A DNA stretch of 47,672 nt, from positions 1 to 47,672 of the forward strand of contig NZ_FCOK02000078.1 of assembly GCF_001544555.2 (NCBI RefSeq), in the 5' to 3' direction. The notes under the pieces were generated by a model, which was not told the origin of the DNA, did not search any database, and worked only from the letters and a program-made list of their open reading frames with translations. The number at the start of each line of letters is the position of its first letter. Positions within the stretch are counted from its first letter, which is position 1. The DNA is from Caballeronia udeis (GTDB taxonomy: Bacteria > Pseudomonadota > Gammaproteobacteria > Burkholderiales > Burkholderiaceae). Below, piece after piece: positions 25,568-34,382 of the stretch. The translations under genes were made by a program, and so were the position numbers.

Positions 25568-27043
25568 ATGACGAAGATTTCGACTCAATTGTTTATCGAC
25601 GGAACGTGGAGCGAGGGCACCGGCGCACCGTTCGCATCGCGCAATCCGGGCAACGGCAACGTGGTGTGGGAAGGGGCGAGCGCAGCGGCTCAGGACGTTG
25701 ACCAGGCCGTGCTGTCAGCGCGACGCGCGTTCGCTGCGTGGTCCGCGTTGACGCTCGACGAACGCATTGCGATCACGCGGCGTTTCGCGGCGCTGCTGAC
25801 CGAGCACAAGGAAACGCTGGCTCACACTATTGGTCTCGAGACCGGCAAGCCGTTGTGGGAAGCGCGGACCGAAGTCGCGACAATGGCCGCCAAAGTCGAC
25901 ATCTCCGTCAAGTCATACCATGAACGCACCGGCGAGAAGCGCCAGGAAATGGCCGATGGCATAGCGGTACTTCGGCATCGTCCGCATGGCGTCGTGGCCG
26001 TGTTCGGGCCGTATAACTTCCCCGGACATTTGCCGAACGGGCATATTGTTCCGGCGTTGATCGCGGGTAATACGGTTGTGTTCAAGCCATCGGAATTCGC
26101 GCCGGCCGTGGCTGCGCTGACGGTGGATTTGTGGGCGCACGCCGGCTTGCCTGCCGGCGTGTTGAATCTCGTGCAAGGCGAGAAGGACACCGGCATTGCG
26201 CTAGCGAATCATCGGCAGATCGACGGTTTGTTCTTTACCGGCAGCTCGGATACCGGCACGTTGCTGCACCGGCAATTCGGCGGTCGTCCGGAGATCGTGC
26301 TCGCGCTTGAAATGGGCGGCAACAATCCGCTCGTCGTGGCTGAGGTCGCGGATATTGATGCCGCCGTGCATCACACGATCCAGTCGGCGTATTTGTCGGC
26401 AGGGCAGCGCTGCACGTGCGCCCGCCGGTTGTTCGTTCCGGATAACGCATTCGGCGAACAGTTCACCACGCGCTTGATCGACGTGACCTCGAAGATAAAA
26501 ACCGGCGTCTTCGACGCCGACCCGCAACCGTTCATGGGCGCCGTGATCTCGGCGCGCGCCGCCGCGAAGCTGGTGCGGGCGCAGACGCAGTTGATCGAAG
26601 CGGGCGGCAAGCCCTTGCTTCAAATGACACAACGTTCGGCACACCTTGGGTTCGTTACGCCGGCGATCATCGACGTGACGAATGCACGCAACGTCCCCGA
26701 CGAAGAACATTTCGGCCCGATGCTGCAACTCACGCGCTACAGCAGCTTTGACCAGGCGATAGAGCGCGCCAACGACACCGCGTTTGGTTTGTCCGCGGGC
26801 TTGCTGGCCGACGACGAAGCCGCGTGGACCCATTTCCAGCACACGATTCGCGCCGGCATTGTGAACTGGAACCGGCCGACGAACGGCGCGTCATCGGCGG
26901 CGCCGTTCGGTGGTATCGGACGCTCGGGCAACCAGCGGCCGAGCGCATTTTACGCAGCCGATTATTGCTCGTATCCTATGGCATCGGTCGAAAGCACCCA
27001 GTTGCACATGCCCGCGAGCGTCTCGCCCGGCCTTCAGTTCTGA
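25568..27043 (+). CDS. astD: succinylglutamate-semialdehyde dehydrogenase
   Basis: This 491-residue aldehyde dehydrogenase oxidises succinylglutamate semialdehyde to succinylglutamate with NAD. Catalytic residues are visible: E248 in LALEMGGNNPLV and the nucleophile C282 in SAGQRCTCARRLF. VFGPYNFPGHLPNGHIVPAL and GNTVVFKPSE mark the NAD-binding and substrate tunnel. AAGGA lies upstream of the ATG. It is the fourth gene of the AST operon, with 9 bases to astB. Confidence 0.95.
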   Translation: MTKISTQLFIDGTWSEGTGAPFASRNPGNGNVVWEGASAAAQDVDQAVLSARRAFAAWSALTLDERIAITRRFAALLTEHKETLAHTIGLETGKPLWEARTEVATMAAKVDISVKSYHERTGEKRQEMADGIAVLRHRPHGVVAVFGPYNFPGHLPNGHIVPALIAGNTVVFKPSEFAPAVAALTVDLWAHAGLPAGVLNLVQGEKDTGIALANHRQIDGLFFTGSSDTGTLLHRQFGGRPEIVLALEMGGNNPLVVAEVADIDAAVHHTIQSAYLSAGQRCTCARRLFVPDNAFGEQFTTRLIDVTSKIKTGVFDADPQPFMGAVISARAAAKLVRAQTQLIEAGGKPLLQMTQRSAHLGFVTPAIIDVTNARNVPDEEHFGPMLQLTRYSSFDQAIERANDTAFGLSAGLLADDEAAWTHFQHTIRAGIVNWNRPTNGASSAAPFGGIGRSGNQRPSAFYAADYCSYPMASVESTQLHMPASVSPGLQF

Positions 27044-27052
27044 GGAACCACG

Positions 27053-28396
27053 ATGCAAGCATTCGAAGCGAACTTCGACGGGCTGGTCGGCCCGACGCAT
27101 AACTACGCGGGGCTGTCGTTCGGCAATGTCGCGTCGCGCAACAACGAGAAGTCGGCCGCCAATCCGAAGGCCGCGGCGAAGCAGGGCCTGCGCAAGATGA
27201 AGCAGCTGGCCGACCTTGGATTCCACCAGGGCGTGCTGCCGCCGCTGGAGCGGCCCTCGCTCAAGTTGCTGCGCAGCCTTGGTTTCACCGGCGACGACGC
27301 TACGGTAGTCGAACGCGCTGCGCGAGAAGCGCCGGAATTGCTGGCTGCTGCGAGTTCCGCTTCGGCGATGTGGACCGCGAACGCAGCGACGGTTAGCCCA
27401 TCGGCGGATACCAATGACAACCGCGTGCATTTCACACCGGCCAATCTCAGCACGAAGTTGCATCGTGCGATCGAGCATGAAGAAACGCGCCGTTCGCTCT
27501 CGGCCATTTTCTCCGACGAGAAGCATTTCAGGATTCATCACGCGCTGCCGGGTACGCCCGCACTGGGCGATGAAGGCGCGGCCAACCACACGCGTTTTTG
27601 CAATGAGTACGGCGAGAAGGGCGTGGAGTTTTTTGTCTATGGACGCAGCGAATACGGTCAGGGTTCGGCTGAACCGAAGCGCTTTCCAGCACGTCAGACG
27701 CTGGAAGCAAGCCGCGCGGTTGCGCGTCTTCATGGCCTTTCCGACGATGCCACTGTCTTCGCGCAACAGCTCCCCGACGTGATCGATGCAGGCGTGTTTC
27801 ATAACGACGTGATTGCCGTGGGCAACCGTAACACGCTGTTTTGCCATCAACGCGCGTTCCTGGATCAGGCCAGCGTGTACGACCAGCTTCGCGCGAAACT
27901 TGAAACGCATGGCGGCGCGTTCACCGCTATCGAAGTGCCGGAAGACGAAGTCAGCGTAGCCGACGCTGTATCGTCGTATCTGTTCAACAGCCAGTTGTTG
28001 ACACGGCCCGACGGCCGGCAGGTGCTGGTCGTGCCGCAGGAGTGCCGGGAGAACGCACGTGTCGCCAGGTACCTCGATTCGTTGCAGGCACGTAGCACGT
28101 CCATTGACGACGTCCTCGTCTTCGATCTTCGGGAAAGCATGAAGAACGGCGGCGGTCCCGCTTGCCTGCGCCTGCGCGTGGTGTTGAACGATGCGGAGCG
28201 CGTTGCCGTGAATCCGGGCGTGTGGATGAACGACACGTTGTTCGTGCAACTCGATGCCTGGATCGACACGCACTATCGCGACCGCATTGCACCCGGGGAC
28301 CTCGCCGACCTGAAACTGCTCGATGAATCACGTGCGGCGCTTGACGCGTTGACCGGCATTCTGAAGCTGGGCGCCATCTATGACTTCCAGCGTTGA
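27053..28396 (+). CDS. astB: N-succinylarginine dihydrolase
   Basis: This 447-residue enzyme of the amidinotransferase-like fold removes two ammonia and CO2 from succinylarginine to give succinylornithine. The conserved start FDGLVGPTHNYAGLSFGN is present. Catalytic residues by comparison with E. coli AstB are H250 in FHNDVIAVGN and the nucleophile C371 in NGGGPACLRLRV. GAANHTRFCNEYGEKGVEFFVYGR is another family block. GAGG precedes the ATG. The last bases overlap the possible astE start by 17. Confidence 0.96.
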   Translation: MQAFEANFDGLVGPTHNYAGLSFGNVASRNNEKSAANPKAAAKQGLRKMKQLADLGFHQGVLPPLERPSLKLLRSLGFTGDDATVVERAAREAPELLAAASSASAMWTANAATVSPSADTNDNRVHFTPANLSTKLHRAIEHEETRRSLSAIFSDEKHFRIHHALPGTPALGDEGAANHTRFCNEYGEKGVEFFVYGRSEYGQGSAEPKRFPARQTLEASRAVARLHGLSDDATVFAQQLPDVIDAGVFHNDVIAVGNRNTLFCHQRAFLDQASVYDQLRAKLETHGGAFTAIEVPEDEVSVADAVSSYLFNSQLLTRPDGRQVLVVPQECRENARVARYLDSLQARSTSIDDVLVFDLRESMKNGGGPACLRLRVVLNDAERVAVNPGVWMNDTLFVQLDAWIDTHYRDRIAPGDLADLKLLDESRAALDALTGILKLGAIYDFQR

Positions 28397-29420
28397 GCCG
28401 GCCATGTTCGCGAACTTTCTCGACTTTGTACTCGATGGAAAAAAGCCCGCGCTGACGGAAGGCCGGTTGCCGAGTGGCGTGAAGTGGACGTGGCTCGGCG
28501 ATGGCATCGTTCGTTTTGAGCCTGAAGGTGCGGTGCTGCAAAGCGTGGTGGCATCGGCCGGGATTCACGGCGATGAAACCGCTCCGATCGAAATGCTGTC
28601 GATGCTTGTCGCAGATATCGCGAGCGGCAAGGCGGCGTTGAAGAGCCGCGTGCTGGTTATTTTTGGCAACATCGACGCAATGCGTGCGGCCAGCCGGTAT
28701 CGCGATGACGATCTCAACCGGCTGTTCAACGGGCGCTATCTTCAACTCGCGGAGAGTCATGAATCGCCGCGTGCGGCGGAACTGGAGAACGTGACGCGGG
28801 CGTTTTTTGCCGATGCCGATGCCGATGCCGATACCGACTCGACTCACGCGAAGTGGCACATCGACATGCACACGGCCATCCGCCCGTCAGTGTTCGAGCA
28901 GTTTGCGTTGTTGCCGTACACGGGCGCGCCGCTGTCACGCGTGATGTTCGACTGGTTGCGGGACGCAGGGTTGTCGGCGGTGTTGCTGCACAAGGAGAAG
29001 TCGAACACGTTCACGCATTTCACGGCGGAGCAATCAGGCGCGCTCGCGTGCACGCTGGAGCTTGGCAAGGTGCGCGCGTTCGGGCACAACGATCTGTCCC
29101 GCTTCGTTGCGTCCGACGCTGCGTTACGGCGGCTGATCGCGGGGCTTGCGCCAGCAGCGCCGAACAATACGCTGAAGGTATTCACGGTCGTCGGACAAAT
29201 CGATAAACAGAGCGAGCAGTTCAAGCTCCACGTAGCCGGTGATGTAGCGAACTTCACGCCGTTTGCGCGCGGCACCGTGCTCGCTGAGGATGGCGATTAC
29301 AAGTATGAAGTGCTGCGCGACGAGGAGCGTATCGTGTTTCCGAACCCGACTGTGAAGCCGGGCTTGAGAGCAGGGCTCATGGTCATTGATACGACTGAGG
29401 AAACGTTCAACTCGCTATGA
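28380..29420 (+). CDS. astE: succinylglutamate desuccinylase
   Basis: This 346-residue zinc carboxypeptidase-like enzyme of the AstE/aspartoacylase family splits succinylglutamate into succinate and glutamate, the last AST step. Zinc ligands are H63 and E66 in GIHGDETAPIEML and the histidine in WHIDMHTAIRP. The R-DDDLNR-LFNG substrate block (SRYRDDDLNRLFNGRY) is intact. A stretch of four Asp-Ala repeats (DADADAD, near 28808-28840) comes from a short DNA repeat. An ATG at 28404 would give 338 residues and fits the usual family start better, so the first eight residues are uncertain. The end overlaps the opposing efflux gene by six bases. Confidence 0.94.
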   Translation: MTSSVEPAMFANFLDFVLDGKKPALTEGRLPSGVKWTWLGDGIVRFEPEGAVLQSVVASAGIHGDETAPIEMLSMLVADIASGKAALKSRVLVIFGNIDAMRAASRYRDDDLNRLFNGRYLQLAESHESPRAAELENVTRAFFADADADADTDSTHAKWHIDMHTAIRPSVFEQFALLPYTGAPLSRVMFDWLRDAGLSAVLLHKEKSNTFTHFTAEQSGALACTLELGKVRAFGHNDLSRFVASDAALRRLIAGLAPAAPNNTLKVFTVVGQIDKQSEQFKLHVAGDVANFTPFARGTVLAEDGDYKYEVLRDEERIVFPNPTVKPGLRAGLMVIDTTEETFNSL

Positions 29421-30293
29421 ATTGCTTGGCTTGCCGGTAGGCTCCACGACCACCGTGCACGTTGTCCCCGCGGCCAGGACAACGTCCGCCGGAACCTCGT
29501 CGATATGAATCCGCACCGGCACGCGCTGCGCGAGCCGGACCCAGTTGAACGTGGGGTTTACATCGGCGAGCAGTTCGCGGCTTTGCGGATTATCGCGGTC
29601 ATAGATACCGCGCGAAATACTCTGCACATGGCCCTTCAACACGCCGCCGCTCATCAGCTGCATCTCGGCCTTGTCGCCAATACGCACACGCGGCAGCTTC
29701 GTTTCCTCGAAATATCCGTAGACCCAGAATGAATGACTATCGACGATAGCGAGCTTTGCCGAGCCCGTCGTCGCATAGTCGCCGCGATGCACGTTCAGGT
29801 TCGTCACGTAGCCGTCCACCGGCGCAAACACCTTGGTGCGCGCCAGGTTGAGTTCGGCGGCGTCGAGCGCTGCCTGCGCCTGCTGCAAGTTCGCGGCGGC
29901 GCCGGATGCGGCCTGGCTGGCGTTATCGCGTGATTCCTTCGATACCACCTCATTGTCCAGATCGGCCCGGCGCGCGGCGTCGTCGCGACGCATGCGCAAA
30001 TCCGCCTGGCGTGCGGCAACGGTGGCCTGCGCCTGTTCGACGGCAATCCTGTAATGCGACGGATCGATCTCCATCAGCAGATCGCCTTTGTGCACGAACT
30101 GGTTATCGGCGACCGGCATGGTCACGACCGCGCCCGAGACATCGGGCGCGACGTTGATGACGTCGGCGCGCACGCGGCCGTCGCGGGTCCACGGCTGGTC
30201 CATGTAATGCACCCACAGCACGCGTCCGATCAAGATGGCCGCGCAGAAGATGAGCGCGGTCATGAAGATGCCGAAAATTTTCCTGATGATCAT
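29415..30293 (-). CDS. HlyD-family periplasmic adaptor of a FUSC efflux pump (AaeA-like)
   Basis: This 292-residue membrane-fusion protein has one N-terminal membrane helix (about residues 8-28) and the split lipoyl domain DQPWTRDGRVRADVINVAPDVSG...FVHKGDLLMEIDP. An alanine-rich helical hairpin (about 85-145) follows, then the second lipoyl half LARTKVFAPVDGYVTNLNVHRGDYA. It should bridge the inner-membrane FUSC protein and the outer-membrane channel encoded upstream. The DQPWTRDG start is typical of AaeA, the p-hydroxybenzoate efflux adaptor. It is the last gene of the four-gene operon. Confidence 0.92.
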   Translation of the reverse strand: MIIRKIFGIFMTALIFCAAILIGRVLWVHYMDQPWTRDGRVRADVINVAPDVSGAVVTMPVADNQFVHKGDLLMEIDPSHYRIAVEQAQATVAARQADLRMRRDDAARRADLDNEVVSKESRDNASQAASGAAANLQQAQAALDAAELNLARTKVFAPVDGYVTNLNVHRGDYATTGSAKLAIVDSHSFWVYGYFEETKLPRVRIGDKAEMQLMSGGVLKGHVQSISRGIYDRDNPQSRELLADVNPTFNWVRLAQRVPVRIHIDEVPADVVLAAGTTCTVVVEPTGKPSNS

Positions 30294-30320
30294 GATGCGG
30301 TTTTAGTCCTTCAACAATAT

Positions 30321-30521
30321 TCAGCGATACACCGCAAGCCCGAGCAGGCCGCAGCTACACACGAGCAGACACGCGCGAAAGAGCGACGGATGCCACACCA
30401 CGCGATACAACCCCGTCAGTGCCAGCAGCCGGTCGATGAACCAGGTCAGCAAGCCACCCGCGATAAACAGCAGCAGGATCGTTGGAACATAGGCATCGAG
30501 AATGGCGATATCACGCGGCAT
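30321..30521 (-). CDS. DUF1656 small membrane protein (AaeX-like)
   Basis: This 66-residue protein has two hydrophobic helices (TILLLFIAGGLLTWFIDRLLAL and LFRACLLVCSCGLLGLAVYR). The PRDIAILDAYVP start and the position between FUSC and HlyD genes identify it as DUF1656, the AaeX type that accompanies aromatic-acid efflux pumps; its function is unknown. The ATG at 30521 has AAGGAG six bases upstream. It starts inside the 3' end of the FUSC gene (11-base overlap). Confidence 0.88.
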   Translation of the reverse strand: MPRDIAILDAYVPTILLLFIAGGLLTWFIDRLLALTGLYRVVWHPSLFRACLLVCSCGLLGLAVYR

Positions 30522-32673
30522 GGGGCGCTCCTTGGGGCGGGAGTTCACTCTGGCCGAGATGGCCTAACGGCGATTGCGGATCAAGCAACGCCGTACGAAT
30601 AAAATGCAGATGACTCGACATGCGTTGCAGGCGATGGCGTTCTTCGCAACGCTCGTGCACCGTATCGAGCTGCGCCCGCAGATCGTCGATAGCCAGCGTG
30701 GTCGCTGACAACGCCGCGTCGAAACGTCGAGGGGTGGGGCGATCGAAGAGACGTGCTACCTGGTGCAGCGCCTGCATGATGGACGCTCGCGTTGTCGTGT
30801 CTGCCGTTGTGCCAGAGCGGCTCAGCTCGGTGCGCAGATCAATCACCGCGTGACCTACTTCAAGCACCGCGAACAGCCAGCGCAATGCTTCGCGTTGCAG
30901 ATCCTCCCGACCGGCCGCGAGCGCATCGATCTGCGAAAGCAGGTCGCGTGTACCGCTTTCGAAACGCATGGCAAGCCGGGTCAGGCTGCCCTTGCTCGCC
31001 GTTACCACTTGCCGCCGCAGTTCAAGCATCAGCAGACGGCGCAGCCAAGGCGCGTCGGTGGGCAGCAGCACCGCAAAGGCCATTGAACAGACAAGCATGG
31101 AAAGGACGAGCGCAATGGCGTCGTTGATAAAGCCTGACGGGTCGTACTGAATGACATTGTCGGGACCGGCGAGGAAGCAGAAGAAGATGCAGTAACCGAC
31201 GCCAACGCCCGTCATGCCGGGCCGCGTGCTGATATAAACGCCAAGCATCAGGAACGGCAGGAGCGCAGCCGACAGCAGCAAAAAACCATCGATACGCGGA
31301 TACAGCGCAAACACCACGATCATGCCCGCGAGAGTCGCGAGGGCGGTGCCTGCCGCCATCTGGAAGGCCATTTGCGTAGGACGCGGCGATGACGACGCAA
31401 GGGCAATCACCGCTGCCGCGTCGAGCACGGCCGTGCCGCCGCTAGGCCATGCCGACATGATCCAGAAGCCGCTCAGGACCAGGATCACGACGAACGCGCG
31501 CAGGCCGGAAATGCCGGCCGCCAGCAGGCTGGTCTTCGGGACATAACGCGTGATGCGGTGCTCGCGTTCGTGCGAGGGCACCGCCAGCGACGCATAAGTC
31601 AGCGTGTAGGCATGCAGGTCGTCCACGAAGCGATACAGCAGTTCCGCAGCGGTATCGAATTCGAGCAGGTCGATTGCCGGATCGAGCGCGCGCCGCGTTG
31701 CGCGGATACGCTTGGGCAGCGCGGCTTTGAATGTGTCGAGTTGCGCGGCGGCGTGGGCGGCATCGGCGGCTTTCTCCACCGGCGCGCCCGCTGCGCTCAG
31801 CAAGGGCGCGACTTCGCGGAAATACGGTTCCAGCGCGTCGACCGTCGTGGATGCGCCGTTGACGCGCAGCCGGTTCATCAACTGATGCAGGGCGTGAAAG
31901 CGCGTGGATACGCTCATGAACTCGCCGTTCAGCCGCGCGACCCGGCCGCTGCGCATGCGCGTGTCGGGATCTTCGAATACGGCCACGCTGCGTGCAGCCT
32001 CGAGCCCGACGACGTCCGCGACGAACGCCGCGTTGATGCGCTCGATCTGCGAGCGTTCGATACCCCCGCCCAACACGTTCGACACGTAATCCACGAACGC
32101 GGTGAAACGCCGCCGCACGGTGGCCCGGACCTGTGCGCCGGCAAGGCGTGGAAACACGAGCGCACCGACCGTACCCGAACACAGGATCCCTAACGATACC
32201 TCGGCTACGCGCGTCATCGCGGATAGAAAGGCGGCGTCCGCATGCTGCGCGGCCGGAATCCCAATGAGCGCGGCCGTATAACCCGACAGCACGAAACCGT
32301 ACGAACGGAAGTTGCGGTTACGCGCCGCGCCCGCCGTGCAGATACCGACCCACAGCGCTGTCGCCGACAAGAACATAACCGGTTGCTGCGAGAACAGGCT
32401 GATCAGCGCGAGCATCACTACAAGGCCGACGAGCGTCCCGCAGAACCGGTAAAAGCTTTTCGCCAGCACCATGCCGCTTTGCGGCTGCATCACGATAAAC
32501 ACCGTCGTCATCGCGGTGCGGGGTTGCGGCAGGTCCAGACGCATCGCGATCCACAGCGCGAGGAACGCTGCCAGTATCGTCTTGAAGATGTAGACCCACG
32601 CGAGGCCGTCGGTAGCCGCCCAGTCTGCGAGCAGCGGATGAGGACGGTTCAGAGTGGAGGAGGGCGTCGACAT
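30511..32673 (-). CDS. FUSC-family inner-membrane efflux transporter (AaeB-like)
   Basis: This 720-residue FUSC/PF04632-type protein has two blocks of membrane helices (about residues 25-185 and 375-530), each followed by a large cytoplasmic helical region. Family features include the first-block MRLDLPQPRTAMTTVFIVMQPQSGMVLAKSFYRFCGTL and the second-block ISTRPGMTGVGVGYCIFF. Such proteins export hydroxylated aromatic acids or fusaric acid with an HlyD adaptor. The ATG at 32673 directly follows the stop of the channel gene; a GTG two codons upstream is possible. The substrate cannot be assigned. Confidence 0.92.
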   Translation of the reverse strand: MSTPSSTLNRPHPLLADWAATDGLAWVYIFKTILAAFLALWIAMRLDLPQPRTAMTTVFIVMQPQSGMVLAKSFYRFCGTLVGLVVMLALISLFSQQPVMFLSATALWVGICTAGAARNRNFRSYGFVLSGYTAALIGIPAAQHADAAFLSAMTRVAEVSLGILCSGTVGALVFPRLAGAQVRATVRRRFTAFVDYVSNVLGGGIERSQIERINAAFVADVVGLEAARSVAVFEDPDTRMRSGRVARLNGEFMSVSTRFHALHQLMNRLRVNGASTTVDALEPYFREVAPLLSAAGAPVEKAADAAHAAAQLDTFKAALPKRIRATRRALDPAIDLLEFDTAAELLYRFVDDLHAYTLTYASLAVPSHEREHRITRYVPKTSLLAAGISGLRAFVVILVLSGFWIMSAWPSGGTAVLDAAAVIALASSSPRPTQMAFQMAAGTALATLAGMIVVFALYPRIDGFLLLSAALLPFLMLGVYISTRPGMTGVGVGYCIFFCFLAGPDNVIQYDPSGFINDAIALVLSMLVCSMAFAVLLPTDAPWLRRLLMLELRRQVVTASKGSLTRLAMRFESGTRDLLSQIDALAAGREDLQREALRWLFAVLEVGHAVIDLRTELSRSGTTADTTTRASIMQALHQVARLFDRPTPRRFDAALSATTLAIDDLRAQLDTVHERCEERHRLQRMSSHLHFIRTALLDPQSPLGHLGQSELPPQGAPHAA

Positions 32674-32675
32674 GC

Positions 32676-34211
32676 TCACTCGCTCCGGTTGCCGGCCGAC
32701 GCGTCTTTGTGCTCCGCGAACGGCCCGATATGTTTCGCGGGTTTCATCTGCGTGTCCGCGGGGCTGTCGGTGGAACTGTCGATGCCGCCACCCAGCGCCG
32801 CCGAGAACGTCGCATACACCGCGAGCCGTTCAGCACGAACCCGCGCCTCGCCGTCCTGAGCGCGCAGCAATTGCGTCTGTGCGACCAGCACGTTCAGGTA
32901 ATCGGTCAAGCCGCGCTTATACCCCTCGTCAGCCAGCCGATAACTCTTCTGCGCAGCCGCGACCGAACGGCCCGACGCGTCGAGCTGGCGATCGAGCGAC
33001 TGGAGCCGCACGACCTGATCGGCGACATCGCGCAACGCCGCAACGAGCGTTGCGTTGTAGTAATCGATAGCCTGGTCGTATTGCGCCGACGCCGCCCCAA
33101 GTTGCGAGCGCAGCCGGCCGCCTTCGAAAATGGGCAGTGTCAGCGCAGGTCCCGCAGTCCAGCCGCTGCCGTTGCCGCTAAGGAACGTCAGCAGCGCGCC
33201 GCCCGCGGACATTTGCGTAAGCGACGCCATCAAGTTGATGTTCGGATAGAACTGCGCCTTGGCGACATCGATACCGCGCGCCTGAGCCGCGACCGTCCAG
33301 CGTGCCGCCACCACATCCGGGCGACGTCCAATCAGTTCAGCAGGCAAGGCCGACGGCAAGCCAAGCGGCGTTGCCAGCGACAGCACGGGACGCGTGATCG
33401 AATCACCTGCTCCCGGCCCCGCGCCGGCAAGCGCCGCAAGCTGGTTGCGGGAGAGCGCGATGGCTTCCTCGTAGGTCTCCACCTGACGCTCGTAGTCCGG
33501 CAACGACGCTTCCGCCTGGGCGACTTCAAGCTGCGTGCCGATCCCGCCTTGCAGCCGCCGACGCGCCCGCGCCGCGATTTTCTGCTGCTGTTCGAGCGTG
33601 GATTGGGCGATGTCGCGCAACGCAAATCCCTGCGATAAACCAATGTACCCGCGCACCACGTTCGCTTCGAGTTCGAGTTGCGCGGCGCGGGCATCGGCGG
33701 CGCGGGCGTGAGTGGCGTCCAGCGCGCGTTTCGCCGCGTTGCCGTCGCGGCCCCAGAGGTCGAGGTTGTACGAAAGTTGGAGCGCGCCTGTGTTGTCCCA
33801 GGTGTTGACGTTGTTGAACGTGCCAGGGCCGTAGTAGCCGTTTTCCGGCCACTGCTGGCGATTGATCGCCAGCGATCCATCGACTTGAGGCGCGAGGGCA
33901 GCTTGCGCTACCCCGGCCATCGAACGGGCTTCGCGTACTCGCGCGGCGGCCAGCGCCAGCGTCGGATTCCCGGCCTGCGCACGTGCGACCCACGCATCGA
34001 GCTGCGGATCGTTGTAGGCGCGCCACCATGTGGACGCCGGCCAGGCAGCGTCGGCGTTAGCCGCGCGCAGCGTCGCGCCGGCATCGAGCGAAGACGCGTC
34101 CTTGAGAGTATCTTCGGGACCGACGTTTTTAGTGCTCGCGCAGCCTGCTATTGTTAAAATAAATGTAAGAACCATCGGAATGATGGTCTTTCTGATCGTG
34201 CGAACTAGCAA
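32676..34211 (-). CDS. outer-membrane efflux lipoprotein, NodT/OprM type
   Basis: This 511-residue TolC-like channel has two outer-membrane efflux domains (about residues 60-260 and 290-470). The lipobox ILTIAGC puts the acylated cysteine at residue 24. Typical motifs are WWRAYNDPQLDAWV, SYNLDLWGRDGNAAKRA, IGRRPDVVAARW and FYPNINLMASL. The start is TTG at 34211. The next ATG (34175) would remove the basic n-region of the signal peptide, so TTG is preferred though its ribosome-binding site is weak. It is the first gene of the efflux operon and diverges from the LysR gene. The tail after residue 465 is Ser/Asp/Lys-rich. Confidence 0.9.
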   Translation of the reverse strand: MLVRTIRKTIIPMVLTFILTIAGCASTKNVGPEDTLKDASSLDAGATLRAANADAAWPASTWWRAYNDPQLDAWVARAQAGNPTLALAAARVREARSMAGVAQAALAPQVDGSLAINRQQWPENGYYGPGTFNNVNTWDNTGALQLSYNLDLWGRDGNAAKRALDATHARAADARAAQLELEANVVRGYIGLSQGFALRDIAQSTLEQQQKIAARARRRLQGGIGTQLEVAQAEASLPDYERQVETYEEAIALSRNQLAALAGAGPGAGDSITRPVLSLATPLGLPSALPAELIGRRPDVVAARWTVAAQARGIDVAKAQFYPNINLMASLTQMSAGGALLTFLSGNGSGWTAGPALTLPIFEGGRLRSQLGAASAQYDQAIDYYNATLVAALRDVADQVVRLQSLDRQLDASGRSVAAAQKSYRLADEGYKRGLTDYLNVLVAQTQLLRAQDGEARVRAERLAVYATFSAALGGGIDSSTDSPADTQMKPAKHIGPFAEHKDASAGNRSE

Positions 34212-34273
34212 AATTATTTCTCAAAATGGTTTGAGACACAGACCAGAATTATATTTTTGCCCTGATTGGCGAG

Positions 34274-34308
34274 TAACCGGTAAAAATGCAAAGCATTGTT
34301 ACCGGTTA
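34274..34308. promoter_or_regulatory. 35-bp dyad, probable LysR operator
   Basis: TAACCGGTAA (34274-34283) and its exact inverse TTACCGGTTA (34299-34308) flank a second, inner dyad ATGC-AAA-GCAT centred on 34291. The whole 35-bp element is symmetric with one mismatched pair. It lies 63 bases from the efflux operon start and 74 from the LysR gene, the usual place for a shared operator of divergent genes. No T run follows, so it does not look like a terminator. Confidence 0.75.
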
Positions 34309-34382
34309 TGAGGTAATCACCGTTGCCCATAACGAAACAATGCGGCAACACTGCGGCATTACTCGAACGAGACTCAAGGCTC

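Noticed and set aside
26891..28273. A 460-codon minus-strand frame across astB
   Set aside because: Antisense to a well-conserved enzyme; composition is that of a complementary strand.
34274..34308. Terminator hairpin in the LysR intergenic region
   Set aside because: No T run follows on either strand and no gene ends there; the dyad fits an operator better.
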